Notes under the pieces: model-generated
Told to the model about the DNA's origin: nothing
Databases searched by the model: none
The model's input: the letters and a program-made list of their open reading frames with translations, nothing else
Made by a program: the position numbers and the translations under genes
From: Nonomuraea coxensis DSM 45129
Lineage (GTDB): Bacteria; Actinomycetota; Actinomycetes; Streptosporangiales; Streptosporangiaceae
DNA: 64,000 nucleotides
NCBI RefSeq assembly: GCF_019397265.1
Contig: NZ_CP068985.1
Span: 62,001 to 126,000, forward strand
Direction: 5' to 3'
In this document: positions 1-7,597 of the stretch, piece after piece
How the letters are laid out: each line of letters opens with the position of its first letter
Numbering within the stretch: position 1 is the first letter of the stretch

Positions 1-2
1 GA

Positions 3-107
3 GCCACCGCGATCCCGCCGGGCCCCTCTGGACAACCGCCACGTCCACCTGATCAACTTCGACGGTCTGAGCGCGACGAGCCGAGAAACGACCTGGCGAG
101 CACATGA
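3..107 (+). CDS. 3' end of an upstream gene (partial)
   Basis: An open frame enters from the left edge and ends in TGA at 105-107, overlapping the ATG of the next gene in an ATGA arrangement typical of coupled actinobacterial genes. Only about 34 residues are visible, rich in Pro and Arg, with no recognisable motif. The overlap is the sole argument that this frame is coding; the other two forward frames also stay open for part of the stretch. Low confidence. Confidence 0.3.
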   Translation, partial: ATAIPPGPSGQPPRPPDQLRRSERDEPRNDLAST

Positions 108-724
108 GCCTCATCACCCTGCGGCAAGCCGCCGAGCGCTTCGACCTTTCGTACGACGCTCTCCGGAGGATCGCGGCGGCCGGCCTGCTCCCTGACGTCG
201 GCCCCCACGCCGGCAAGCCCGTCATCTCCACGGACGTGGCACGACGACTCCAGGCTCGTTCCGCCGTAGCGCTCCATGACCTCCTGCCGACGACAACGGG
301 CGCCGCCACGATGGCGGTGCTGCGCGTCGACGCCGCGAAGCCCGTCCCCGATGAAGATCGTCCCTTCATCGGCTTTCATGCCGACCTGACGCCTGAAGAC
401 CTGTTGGAGGCGCTGCGCGGCTGGTGGGTGGGCAAGCCGGAAAAGATCGCCCAGGCCGGCATTCTCCCGGTGACACTCGGCGGCTTCGTCGTCGCCGTAC
501 TGACGGGGCTCAGCGGCTGGGACAGAAAAGTGACGGAAAACGGCCTGACCCGTCATCGTTTCGACGCGAGACTCGCCGGCTGCATCAGCGACCTCAGCAC
601 GCCTGCCAACATGATCACGGTCGGCCCGGCCGACGACCTGCGGATCGCCGGGCTCCTTCTCGGCAAGCGGCTCACCTCCACGGCCGGCGGCCCGATCGCT
701 TACGTGACCGCAGCCTCTCGCTGA
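104..724 (+). CDS. Hypothetical protein with N-terminal helix-turn-helix
   Basis: 206 aa, function not recognised. Residues 4-50 read as a MerR/excisionase-like helix-turn-helix (ITLRQAAERFDLSYDALRR, then a Gly-Leu-Leu-Pro turn), so DNA binding is plausible. The rest is an alpha/beta region with a central hydrophobic stretch around residues 120-140 and no catalytic signature. The ATG overlaps the stop of the upstream frame, suggesting it is the second gene of an operon starting outside the window. The role beyond DNA binding is unknown. Confidence 0.6.
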   Translation: MSLITLRQAAERFDLSYDALRRIAAAGLLPDVGPHAGKPVISTDVARRLQARSAVALHDLLPTTTGAATMAVLRVDAAKPVPDEDRPFIGFHADLTPEDLLEALRGWWVGKPEKIAQAGILPVTLGGFVVAVLTGLSGWDRKVTENGLTRHRFDARLAGCISDLSTPANMITVGPADDLRIAGLLLGKRLTSTAGGPIAYVTAASR

Positions 725-874
725 CCGAGAGCGGCCACTGATCCCGTGACGTCCCCTTTTGACTCAAAAATGCACGAATTCTTGCCCGGTCTTGTCCAGG
801 CGCAGTGATCCACGCCAGAATCAGTTCAGCCTTCAACTACTCGGTTGGAGCGTCACCGCACGGATAGGAGAGGC

Positions 875-1303
875 ATGAAGCGCACCATCTCCGTTCTCGT
901 CGCCGCCGGCGTCCTCGGCGCCACGCTCACCGGCACCAGTCCCGCATCCGCATCCACCTCCGCCATCGACTGCGCAGCAGGCGGATACACCCGGGTCGTG
1001 AACAGCTACGTCCCCACCAACGTCGAGAGGCCGGCGATCGACGGCCACAGCTACAACATCGGCGGCCCGGACGGGTACACGTACGAGATCTGCCTCGACA
1101 TCCCGGACACCTCGACCTTCACGATCGAGGTACGGATCTGGAACAACGGCACACAGAGCTCGTTCGTGGACGACCGACCCGGGGACAAGATCTTCCGCTA
1201 CTCGCTCGCCCCCAACAGCTTCTGGCAGGTCTACGGCACGCTGACCGGGCCCGGCAGCACCTACCTCTATTACACCTGGCACGAGAAGCAGATCCCGGCC
1301 TGA
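875..1303 (+). CDS. Small secreted protein of unknown function
   Basis: 142 aa. The ATG at 875 follows a good ribosome-binding site (GGAGAGGC) and opens a classic signal peptide: MKRT, then a hydrophobic core VLVAAGVLGATL, then an AxA-type site (ASA) near residue 26. An in-frame TTG at 845 has no such support. The mature protein of about 115 aa has two Cys (in DCAAGG and ICLDIP) that could pair, and is rich in Thr, Ser and aromatic residues as in extracellular beta proteins. No enzymatic motif. Apparently monocistronic. Confidence 0.7.
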   Translation: MKRTISVLVAAGVLGATLTGTSPASASTSAIDCAAGGYTRVVNSYVPTNVERPAIDGHSYNIGGPDGYTYEICLDIPDTSTFTIEVRIWNNGTQSSFVDDRPGDKIFRYSLAPNSFWQVYGTLTGPGSTYLYYTWHEKQIPA

Positions 1304-1372
1304 CGTGGAACGGACCGACCACCGCTCTCATGCGGGCCAGAAGCCGGCTCAATCCGGGTTCAGATCCCTCAG

Positions 1373-1390
1373 GTTCCTGATCTCAGGAAC
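1373..1390. repeat. 18-bp palindrome
   Basis: GTTCCTGA-TC-TCAGGAAC is perfectly symmetric. It lies about 70 bp after the secreted-protein gene, without a T-run, so it looks more like a protein-binding site than a terminator. Target unknown. Confidence 0.4.
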
Positions 1391-1451
1391 GACGGCTCGG
1401 TGAACAACCGACTTCGCCGCCGCTCCTGAATTTCGCCGCTACGCAAACCGC

Positions 1452-1486
1452 AAAGGCCACATCCCGATCACGGGCATGTGGCCTTT
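1452..1486. terminator. Hairpin terminator, near-copy of the one beside tRNA-Ala
   Basis: AAAGGCCACAT pairs with ATGTGGCCTTT around a CCCGATCACGGG centre, giving A-rich and T-rich ends that work in either direction. The same hairpin with small differences occurs at 33624-33657 next to the right attachment repeat. The similarity continues downstream, which suggests common descent rather than chance. Confidence 0.55.
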
Positions 1487-1633
1487 GACCTGGAGCCGAG
1501 CACAGGAGATCCGGACGGCCGCACGAAGGATCGTTCAAGCCACCACCGATTACGGGCCAGAGCCGTCAGTTTCACAGCCCCATCCACCATTGCCGCCGGG
1601 CCACCGCCTCCACCCGCCGGCGATCGAGTCAGT

Positions 1634-2068
1634 TCACCGGCCTCCCCGCCGAGGAGGACAGCAGACAGTGGTCAGGCCTGAAATCTCGCCGGCTGGTGGC
1701 AGCTGCGAGCCGAAGCGCGCCACGCAGTGCCAGACCTTCTTCAGCGCCTGCAAGTCGTAGCGTCCGGTACGGACGGCGTCTCCGACGATCCGCGGATCAA
1801 GCAGACCGTCGACCGCGATCTCCGCGCCGAGCGCCACGTACTCCTGCCCCCGGTAGTCCGGGTGGCGCCGCAGATGCTCGACGGTGAGGCGGAATCCGGA
1901 ATGCCATTCCACCGGGCACGGAAGCCGGCGGGCCGCGTCCTCCACGGCGGTGCCGCGATAGCCGGGGTCGAGGATCAGCGCCTCCACGTCCCGTTCGAGC
2001 CTGACCGGCCCGTGCACCTGAGCCTCGATGTAGTCGTCCAGGAGGTCGGGGTGGTCAGCCTCGGCCAC
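1634..2068 (-). pseudogene. C-terminal remnant of a DUF3626 protein
   Basis: The 144-aa frame matches my recollection of the C-terminal half of the DUF3626 family: EAQVHGPVRLERDVEAL, LDPGYRGTAVE, CPVEWHSGFRLTVEHLRRHP, then KKVWHCVARFG. The family is usually about 300 aa, and the N-terminal half is missing. The region just upstream on this strand (to about 2230) encodes a low-complexity stretch in a different frame. I read it as a 5'-truncated or frameshifted gene. The function of DUF3626 is unknown. Confidence 0.55.
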
Positions 2069-2269
2069 GCCGACGCGGCCGCTCCCTGAGGGGGAGGGCG
2101 GCGCTCCTGCTGAGGCATGCTAGTGGCCCGTCCGTCCGCGCCGGCCGCCCCGTCGAGGTCGTCGAGCATCCTTTGGGCTAGTTGCTCATTTGGCCCAGCC
2201 TCCTCGCACAAGGCCTCTGCGGCTGGCACGGGACGGCTGCGGGTAGAACCTCACCCGGGAGGGGCACTG

Positions 2270-2770
2270 ATGACTGGTTCGATCAGGCGTGTGCCGTTCG
2301 ATGTGGAAAGCTACAGTCGCCGTTCACGGACGGGACCGTGCTTCATCTGCGCGATCGTCAGCAGAGATCCCGGTCAGCCGGAGGAGATGATCTACGACGA
2401 CGGCGAACGCATCGCGTTTCTCGCCCGCTTTGCCTCACTGCCGGGATATGTCCTCGTGGCGCCCAAAGCCCACATCGAACACGTCGTCCGAGACCTTACT
2501 GAGGACCAGTTCGTCGCGGTGATGCGGGTTGTGCGCCGAGTCGCTCTGGCCTTGGAGGCAAGCGTGCCCTGCGAGCGAACGTATCTGTTGTCCTTGGGCA
2601 GCCAGCAGGGCAACGCCCACCTGCACTGGCATGTCGCGGCTCTGCCGCCTGGTGTGCCGTACGAACAGCAGCAGTATCACGCCCTCATGGCAGAAAACGG
2701 GATCATCGAGCACACGCCCGAGGAAGCCGCCGCCTTGGCCGCCACCATACGGAATGCCTTAGGCACGTAG
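2270..2770 (+). CDS. HIT-family hydrolase
   Basis: 166 aa. Proteins with the histidine-triad motif hydrolyse or transfer nucleotidyl groups on nucleotide substrates. The triad is visible as NAHLHWHVA near residues 121-129. The N-terminal part (TGPCFICAIV...YDDGERIAFLARF) and the central PGYVLVAPKAHIEHV strand also match HIT folds. ATG at 2270 is chosen because GGGAGGGG precedes it at good spacing; the frame extends upstream to 2117 without a better site. It stands alone between gene fragments. The substrate cannot be inferred. Confidence 0.8.
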   Translation: MTGSIRRVPFDVESYSRRSRTGPCFICAIVSRDPGQPEEMIYDDGERIAFLARFASLPGYVLVAPKAHIEHVVRDLTEDQFVAVMRVVRRVALALEASVPCERTYLLSLGSQQGNAHLHWHVAALPPGVPYEQQQYHALMAENGIIEHTPEEAAALAATIRNALGT

Positions 2771-2792
2771 CTTGTGCGCGCAGGGATGGCCG

Positions 2793-3220
2793 TCAGTACG
2801 CCTGCAACTCCGGGAGGTTGTCCTCCAGATCACGCAGGTGTGCCGCACGAAGGCCGGGGGCCCACTCCGGTCGGTCCGCCGGCGGTGCCACGGCCCGGCC
2901 GCCCCGGCGCAGGCAGAACCGGTGGTCGGCGTTCACGTCCGCCACCCAGCTGACGAACATCACCACATCCTGCGTCGCAGGGCCGTGCTCCGGCAGTTGG
3001 GCGGTGCCGGCCACCCGAGCCATGGCCTCGCGGTCGAACAGCGTCAGCACACCCTGCCCGCAGGCGTCCCAGTGGGCGTACGGGCCGGCTTCGGTGCCCT
3101 GCACGCGCTCGGCGCCGATCAGCTCGGGAAGCACGGCGTCATCGAAGTGAAAGGCCCGAGCGAAGTCACCGGCCAGCAAACGAGGACGAAACGCCGTACG
3201 CGGGCCGTGTCGCCTCCCGG
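2793..3220 (-). pseudogene. Probable truncated hypothetical protein
   Basis: The frame has protein-like composition from about LLAGDFARAFHFDDAVLPEL to the end (LEDNLPELQAY), with a WDACGQGVLTLFDREA segment and a Trp/Asp-rich middle. Upstream it becomes Arg-rich and runs into the next gene on the same strand, with no ribosome-binding site. I take it as a gene lacking its 5' end. The family is not recognised, and a short intact gene cannot be excluded. Confidence 0.4.
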
Positions 3221-3268
3221 ATCGCCCTGCGTGGTGGGCCGCGCTCACAGCGGGAGCTCCGAACCAGA

Positions 3269-3577
3269 TCAGTCGACGCACATCGCGTTGTGGGTGGACT
3301 CGAAGACCCACGTGCCGCCACCTGGAGAGGAATAGATCAGCAGCGAGCTGTAGGTCCCAGGGGTGCAGTCGTGGCCGACCGCGAGGACGTCCTGCCGGGC
3401 CCGCTGTTCGGCCGCCGCCAGCCCGGCCGCGTAGGTGCTGCCCGCCCCCCGAGCAGTTGCGCTGCGGGGAGTGTCATAGCCGTCGGCGTGCGAGGCCACC
3501 ACGGGTGCGATCGCGAGGCCGACCGCCACCACCGCTGAGACGAGGCCCAGCCGGTGGAGCCAAGTGACTTTCTGCAT
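3269..3577 (-). CDS. Small secreted protein
   Basis: 102 aa. The ATG at 3577 follows AGGAGAAGC; an earlier ATG at 3589 lies upstream of that site. The N-terminus is a signal peptide: MQKVTWLHRLG, a core VSAVVAVGLAIAPVVA, then a cleavage site near SHA-DG. The mature part of about 70 aa is Ala/Gly-rich with two Cys (HDCTPG and NAMCVD, the latter nearly terminal) that may form a disulfide. No catalytic motif and no operon partner. Confidence 0.65.
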   Translation of the reverse strand: MQKVTWLHRLGLVSAVVAVGLAIAPVVASHADGYDTPRSATARGAGSTYAAGLAAAEQRARQDVLAVGHDCTPGTYSSLLIYSSPGGGTWVFESTHNAMCVD

Positions 3578-3954
3578 GCTTCTCCTCACGAGGGGCGGGC
3601 ATGTGACCGATCGACATAGATTTAGCGCAGGCCGATATATCGGCGGTATTTACCATTTGGTCACAAGAATATGGCGGCCGTTTCCTCATGGTGGAGCACA
3701 TGGCCAAAGGTCGGCCGCGAATCGGTCTTCAGGTAATTCTGACCCATGAAGGCAGCCCCACTGCTCTCACCTGCAGCTTCAATTCGCCGAGACGATTGAA
3801 ATTACTGAATTACGCGGAACGCCGGTACGAGGGCGGTTGAGGTGCGGCGACCCGATGTGCCCTGCCCCCGTCCTGGTGCTCGTTCTCGGGCTGGGGCTCG
3901 GCGAAACGCTCAAACTGCGCGCCCTGTCTGGGGCGGATTCGCGTGGGTCAGATT
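3578..3954. other. Intergenic region, relatively AT-rich, no gene seen
   Basis: The stretch around 3610-3690 has clearly lower GC than its surroundings. It probably holds the promoter of the secreted-protein gene on the minus strand. No ORF, hairpin or repeat strong enough to annotate. Confidence 0.4.
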
Positions 3955-4170
3955 ATGCCGATGACGATCTCCGCTGACAGCTTTGGTCCCGTCCGCTTTG
4001 TGACGGCCGTTCTTCGCGACGGCGATCGGGTGCTGCTGTGTCATCGAAACGCCGGACGCCGTTGGTATCCCGACGTGTGGGACCTGCCGGGCGGTCATGT
4101 CGAGGAGGGGGAGGACCCGAAAGAGAGCCTTGTCCGCGAGCTTCGGGAGGAGTTGGGAATCACGGCATAG
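3955..4170 (+). pseudogene. Truncated Nudix hydrolase
   Basis: Only the first half of a Nudix domain is present. The frame gives PVRFVTAVLRDGDRVLLCHR, then an almost canonical Nudix box (GGHVEEGEDPKESLVRELREELG, quoted in two parts: GGHVEEGEDPK and ESLVRELREELG). It stops three codons after the box, at a point where families of about 130-150 aa continue with two or more strands. The following DNA does not continue the fold in another frame. It instead abuts a DUF6247 fragment on the opposite strand, so a deletion joined two broken genes here. Confidence 0.65.
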
Positions 4171-4179
4171 GAGCCGTCC

Positions 4180-4363
4180 GGCCCGCGCCCCGCCGACGCA
4201 TGGGATCCGGACCGCCTCACTCGAACTTCATCGAGCACTGCCTTAAGCCCCGCGTCGAACGCCTCACGGTCCTGCGGCACGACCAGGGCGGCGCGGATGG
4301 CCCTCAAGCTCTTCCCGGGCATAGGTGAGCCGGGGACACGAACTCCTGCGGCTGGGCGGTCAT
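4180..4363 (-). pseudogene. Frameshifted, truncated DUF6247-like gene
   Basis: ATG at 4363 follows an AGGAG site and opens MTAQPQEFVSPAHL. That frame stops soon after, but a second frame continues with the DUF6247-like core PGKSLRAIRAALVV, PQDREAFDAGLKAVLDEV. One indel near 4320 therefore separates start and core. The C-terminus is lost at about 4200, where the Nudix fragment begins. DUF6247 proteins are small and often behave as antitoxin-like partners in actinomycetes (recollection). Confidence 0.5.
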
Positions 4364-4654
4364 GCTGGAAGCTCCTCTCCCTGCTCATAGAGCCCACAGA
4401 CGCCGTTGACAGACGCGGTGGCTCAGGAATCCAGTCACCAGAACATGCGAAAAATAAGATGATGTGCTGCGGCGTACACCTTGTCGCGCGGCCGAAGGCA
4501 AGGCGAGCAACCTCAGCCGCGGATAGAAGCGAGCGTCGAGTCGCTCGCCGGGGTGCCCGGGTGCAGACGGGCGGGCGGTTGCGGACGCGACCCCCTGAGA
4601 CCGTCACCGACAGGCCTTTACCTACGGCTTTGCATCCTTCTAATCTTGATCACC

Positions 4655-5416
4655 ATGAACCGGGCTCTGATCATTCTTTTCGGCATAGTCGCCGTCATGC
4701 TCCCCTACGGAACAGCCCACGCGTATCCCATCAAGAACAAAACCCTCACCGTCAACGCGATCTACAGCAGCGGAGCCCTCGACACCACCGAGTGTCCGGA
4801 GAAGCCCATCAAGCGGCGCAACGTGAAGCTCGCCGAGGCCTATGTGAAGGTCGTCGTGGGCTGCCTCAACACCACATGGGCAGCCCAGTTCGAGAAGTCG
4901 GGTCAGGCATTCAGGCGCCCGAAGCTGAAGCTGGTCACCAAGCCACCCGCCAAGTTCTGCGCGCTCAAGTGGGATCAGTCCGAGCAGGACGCGTACTACT
5001 GCGACCAGACTGAGACGATCTTTATCGTGCTCAGCAACGACCTGCTCGACGACCCTTCCGATCTGTACCTCTTCAACTTGGTGAGCATGGAATACGGCCA
5101 GCACGTCCAGACGCTCACCGACATCTACAGCGAGTACGAGGACATCGACTTCCGCAGCAAGAAGGAGCTTCAGGAGCAGAACCGCCGCTATGCATTGCAG
5201 AGCAACTGCTTCGGTGCCGCTTTCCTGGCGAGTGTCTGGAACTCCCTCGACCGCTCCTCGGCCGATTGGAAGCTGCTGCTTTCACAGGTTAAGAGCTGGA
5301 CCGACAAGGACAATGGGACAAGGAGCAACATTGCCTACTGGATGAGCCAGGGGTTCAACACGGGCGATCCGGGGGCGTGCAACACCTGGGCCGCGCCTGT
5401 CAAGCGCGTGGCCTGA
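4655..5416 (+). CDS. Secreted zincin-like protein with lost zinc ligands
   Basis: 253 aa. A signal peptide (MNRALIILFGIVAVMLPYGTAHA) is followed by a domain resembling the YpfJ-type neutral zinc metallopeptidase family: QSEQDAYYCDQTETIFI, then LVSMEYGQHVQTLTDIYSEYE, later NRRYALQSNCFGAAFLASVW. In active members the helix reads HExGHhVQ. Here residues 145-152 are MEYGQHVQ, so both motif His are replaced (Met145, Gln149) and only Glu146 remains. Zinc catalysis is therefore unlikely; a binding role or decay is possible. The IS3 element begins 17 bp after the stop. Confidence 0.65.
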   Translation: MNRALIILFGIVAVMLPYGTAHAYPIKNKTLTVNAIYSSGALDTTECPEKPIKRRNVKLAEAYVKVVVGCLNTTWAAQFEKSGQAFRRPKLKLVTKPPAKFCALKWDQSEQDAYYCDQTETIFIVLSNDLLDDPSDLYLFNLVSMEYGQHVQTLTDIYSEYEDIDFRSKKELQEQNRRYALQSNCFGAAFLASVWNSLDRSSADWKLLLSQVKSWTDKDNGTRSNIAYWMSQGFNTGDPGACNTWAAPVKRVA

Positions 5417-5451
5417 CCGACTGATCGGTGCCTGTCAAACCGAATGAGACA

Positions 5452-6459
5452 TCAGGCTACTTGTGTGGTTTGAGGTGAAGCGTCGCTCTGGAGGGTCGTA
5501 GGTGGCCTGTTGATCCACACTCTGGCCGGCAGCGACGGCGGGTTGGGGCGCCGGCCGCGGAACCGCTCGGGGCGGGCCAGGAAGGCCGCGTTCAGCGTGG
5601 CGACCCGCTGGGCGTGGATCTTGACGGCGGTGCCGTCGTGCACGGACGCGGGAGTGTGCATCGCGATACCCGAATGACGATGCTCGTTGTTGTAATAATC
5701 AAAGAACTGCTCACAGAAGATACGGGCGTCTTCGATCGAGCCGAACCTCCCGGGAAACGCCGGGCAATATTTGAGTGTCTTGAACTGCGCCTCCGAGTAG
5801 GGGTTGTCGTTGGACACGCGCGGCCGTGAATGCGACTGATCGATCCCGAGCTGCGCGAGCAGGCCAGTGACGGTGTTCGACGTCATCGACGTGCCGCGAT
5901 CGGCGTGGATCGCGTCAGGTGCGATCCCGCCGTTGCGCTCGATGGCGCGCTCGATGAACTCCTTGGCCAGAGTGCCGTTCTCGGTCGGCCAGATCTCCCA
6001 CCAGATGACCTTGCGGGAGAAAATGTCGAGGATGACGTAGAGAAGGTAGTGGACGCCGCGCGCCGGGCCTTTCAGTTTCGTGATATCCCAGCTCCATACT
6101 TGATTCGGTCCGTCGGCCTCCAGTTCGGGCTTCTTCTTCGCCGGATGGGTGGCCTGCGCGCGCCGCTCGCCGGACTGGCCGCGCTCGCGCAGCAACCGGT
6201 ACATGGTGGCCTGCGAGCACAGGTAGGTGCCCTCATCCAGCAGGATCGCCCATACCTGGCCCGCCGACTTGTCGGCGAACCGGGACGAGTCCAGCACCGC
6301 CAGCACCTGCGCCCGTTCCTCCTCGGACAACTCCGCCGGGTGATGAAACGGCCGGCGCGGACCTTGCCTGCGCGGCTTCGGATTTCGCTGCCGGTACAGG
6401 CTGGCGCGGGCCTTGCCGAGTACCTCGCACGCCTTGGTCGTGCCGACGGCCGTCTCCAT
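5452..6459 (-). CDS. IS3-family transposase, catalytic subunit (OrfB)
   Basis: 335 aa from the ATG at 6459. An HTH_21-like N-terminus (CEVLGKARASLYRQRNPKPR) precedes a DDE integrase core. The first Asp is in WSWDITKL, the second in IHADRGTSMTSN and the Glu in NDNPYSEAQFKTLKY. The tail has YYNNEHRHSGI, typical of the family. The frame continues upstream without a stop (LNRIIDEHFPG) and is -1 relative to orfA. A programmed -1 shift could make an OrfAB fusion as in other IS3 elements, although ATG initiation is also possible. Confidence 0.85.
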   Translation of the reverse strand: METAVGTTKACEVLGKARASLYRQRNPKPRRQGPRRPFHHPAELSEEERAQVLAVLDSSRFADKSAGQVWAILLDEGTYLCSQATMYRLLRERGQSGERRAQATHPAKKKPELEADGPNQVWSWDITKLKGPARGVHYLLYVILDIFSRKVIWWEIWPTENGTLAKEFIERAIERNGGIAPDAIHADRGTSMTSNTVTGLLAQLGIDQSHSRPRVSNDNPYSEAQFKTLKYCPAFPGRFGSIEDARIFCEQFFDYYNNEHRHSGIAMHTPASVHDGTAVKIHAQRVATLNAAFLARPERFRGRRPNPPSLPARVWINRPPTTLQSDASPQTTQVA

Positions 6460-6488
6460 GCCCGGGAAATGCTCGTCGATGATGCGGT

Positions 6489-6947
6489 TCAGGTCTCGTC
6501 GGAGTCCGCGCTGCGTGAGATGTCGTCCAGCAGCGCGAATGCTTTTCCCGCGATATTCAGCGCGGTCTTCGTCTTCCCCAGTTCGCTGGTGAGCTTTTCG
6601 TTCTTGGCCTCAAGCTTGGCCGCGTCGGCTTTGAGCTTCTTGTTCTCGGCCCGCAGCCGGGCCAGTTCCTCAGATTCCGTGTCCTTCTTCGGTTTACCTG
6701 TCGAGGAGGCCAGCGTCCCGTTCTCCTGCTGCTTTCGCCAGTGTTCGATGTGCGAGTGATACAGCCTTTCCCGGCGCATCAGGGCGCCACGCTCGGAGCT
6801 GCCCTCGGGCAGAGCGTCGAAGGCCGCCAGGATCCGTGCCTTGTAGGCCGCGGTGAACGTCCGGCGCGTCGGCCGGCTCACCTGCTTGTCGGTCGCCTGA
6901 CCGTTCTGCCCGCTCATGGCGGCCTGGTCGGCGAGGGTCATCGTCAC
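6489..6947 (-). CDS. IS3-family OrfA, HTH and leucine-zipper protein
   Basis: 152 aa. It has the IS3 OrfA pattern: a helix-turn-helix near residues 28-72 (RTFTAAYKARILAAFDALPE, ERLYHSHIEHWRKQQ), then a long charged coiled coil (ESEELARLRAENKKLK and following), which in this family mediates dimerisation and end binding. It ends in TGA (6489-6491) 30 bp before the OrfB ATG. Its start lies about 75 bp inside the right terminal repeat, where the promoter should be. Confidence 0.8.
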   Translation of the reverse strand: MTMTLADQAAMSGQNGQATDKQVSRPTRRTFTAAYKARILAAFDALPEGSSERGALMRRERLYHSHIEHWRKQQENGTLASSTGKPKKDTESEELARLRAENKKLKADAAKLEAKNEKLTSELGKTKTALNIAGKAFALLDDISRSADSDET

Positions 6948-7189
6948 TGTCTCGATCGTCCTGTCTCGCCCTGCTTCGTATCAAAAGGACTCGTTCATCC
7001 CATGTCTCACAGCAGTCTGACAGAGAGGGGATGACAACGCGGCCCGAGGGCCGGCGACAGACGTCTACGCGACGTCAAAAGTCTTCGGCCTCCCGCCGTG
7101 GCCGTCCTCGTCGTCGTCTCAAGATTGTTTGTCCCGCAGCTGACCTCGCAGCTGTCGTGGTGTGTGTCCGTGCGGGACGGGAGCAATCG

Positions 7190-7470
7190 TCAATATCCGT
7201 GGATCAAAGCTTCAAGCAGCGACGGATGGCCGTCCTTCTGGGGACGTCTCGTCCGGCCGCTCGACGAGCTTGCGCCCACGAATGTCGCCCCGGCGCGGAC
7301 CAGGGCGATGAGATGTGGTGCGTTGACCGCCCGCCGGCGCTTTTGTGCCGACTCGATCAGCTTGGAGGCCATCGCCAGCCCGGCGGCGCGCAAGCCGGGA
7401 CCCTTGGTGACCTTGGTCCGATGCCGGACGGTGGCGAAGGTGGACACGATGGGCCAGACACAGAGGGACA
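7190..7470 (-). pseudogene. Remnant of an IS256-family transposase C-terminus
   Basis: One frame gives FATVRHRTKVTKGPGLRAAG, LAMASKLIESAQKRRRAVNA and PHLIALVRAGATF, which matches the C-terminal end of actinobacterial IS256-type transposases. The next expected segment (KLVERPDE) appears in a neighbouring frame, so there is a frameshift near 7280. The catalytic core is absent. Just a fossil. Confidence 0.55.
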
Positions 7471-7597
7471 CAAGGGGCACTGCGGCTGGGCTTCCGGCAT
7501 GCGGCGCGTCTCGATGACACCGATCACCTCGCGCACCCCCAGTAGCTGGATGGCACCAACACGCCACTCGTCATCCTCGTAAGGGCAATCCGCGCCC
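7471..7597. other. Short stretch without a gene
   Basis: Sequence between the IS256 remnant and the 3' end of the deacetylase-glycosyltransferase gene. Open frames here are continuations of shadows. No clear hairpin with a T-run was found. Confidence 0.35.

Larger units (their letters stand above)
1304..1633. other. Gene-free stretch with two inverted repeats
   Basis: No credible ORF. It contains an 18-bp palindrome (1373-1390), a terminator-like hairpin (1452-1486), and just after it sequence resembling the 3' part of tRNA-Ala (TGGAGCC at about 1490, AGGAGAT at about 1504). See the separate entries. Confidence 0.5.
5433..7022 (-). mobile_element. IS3-family insertion sequence
   Basis: Two adjoining frames (orfA upstream, orfB downstream, minus strand) lie between imperfect terminal inverted repeats. 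The left end starts TGTCAAACCGAATGAGACAT at about 5433; the right end, read inward, starts TGTCAGACTGCTGTGAGACAT from 7022. TG...CA termini fit the family. No obvious target duplication flanks it (left GCC, right GAG), so the insertion may be old or rearranged. Both reading frames look intact. Confidence 0.75.

Noticed and set aside
2772..3335. Plus-strand frame between the HIT gene and the secreted protein
   Set aside because: Low-complexity shadow of the minus-strand remnant; no RBS.
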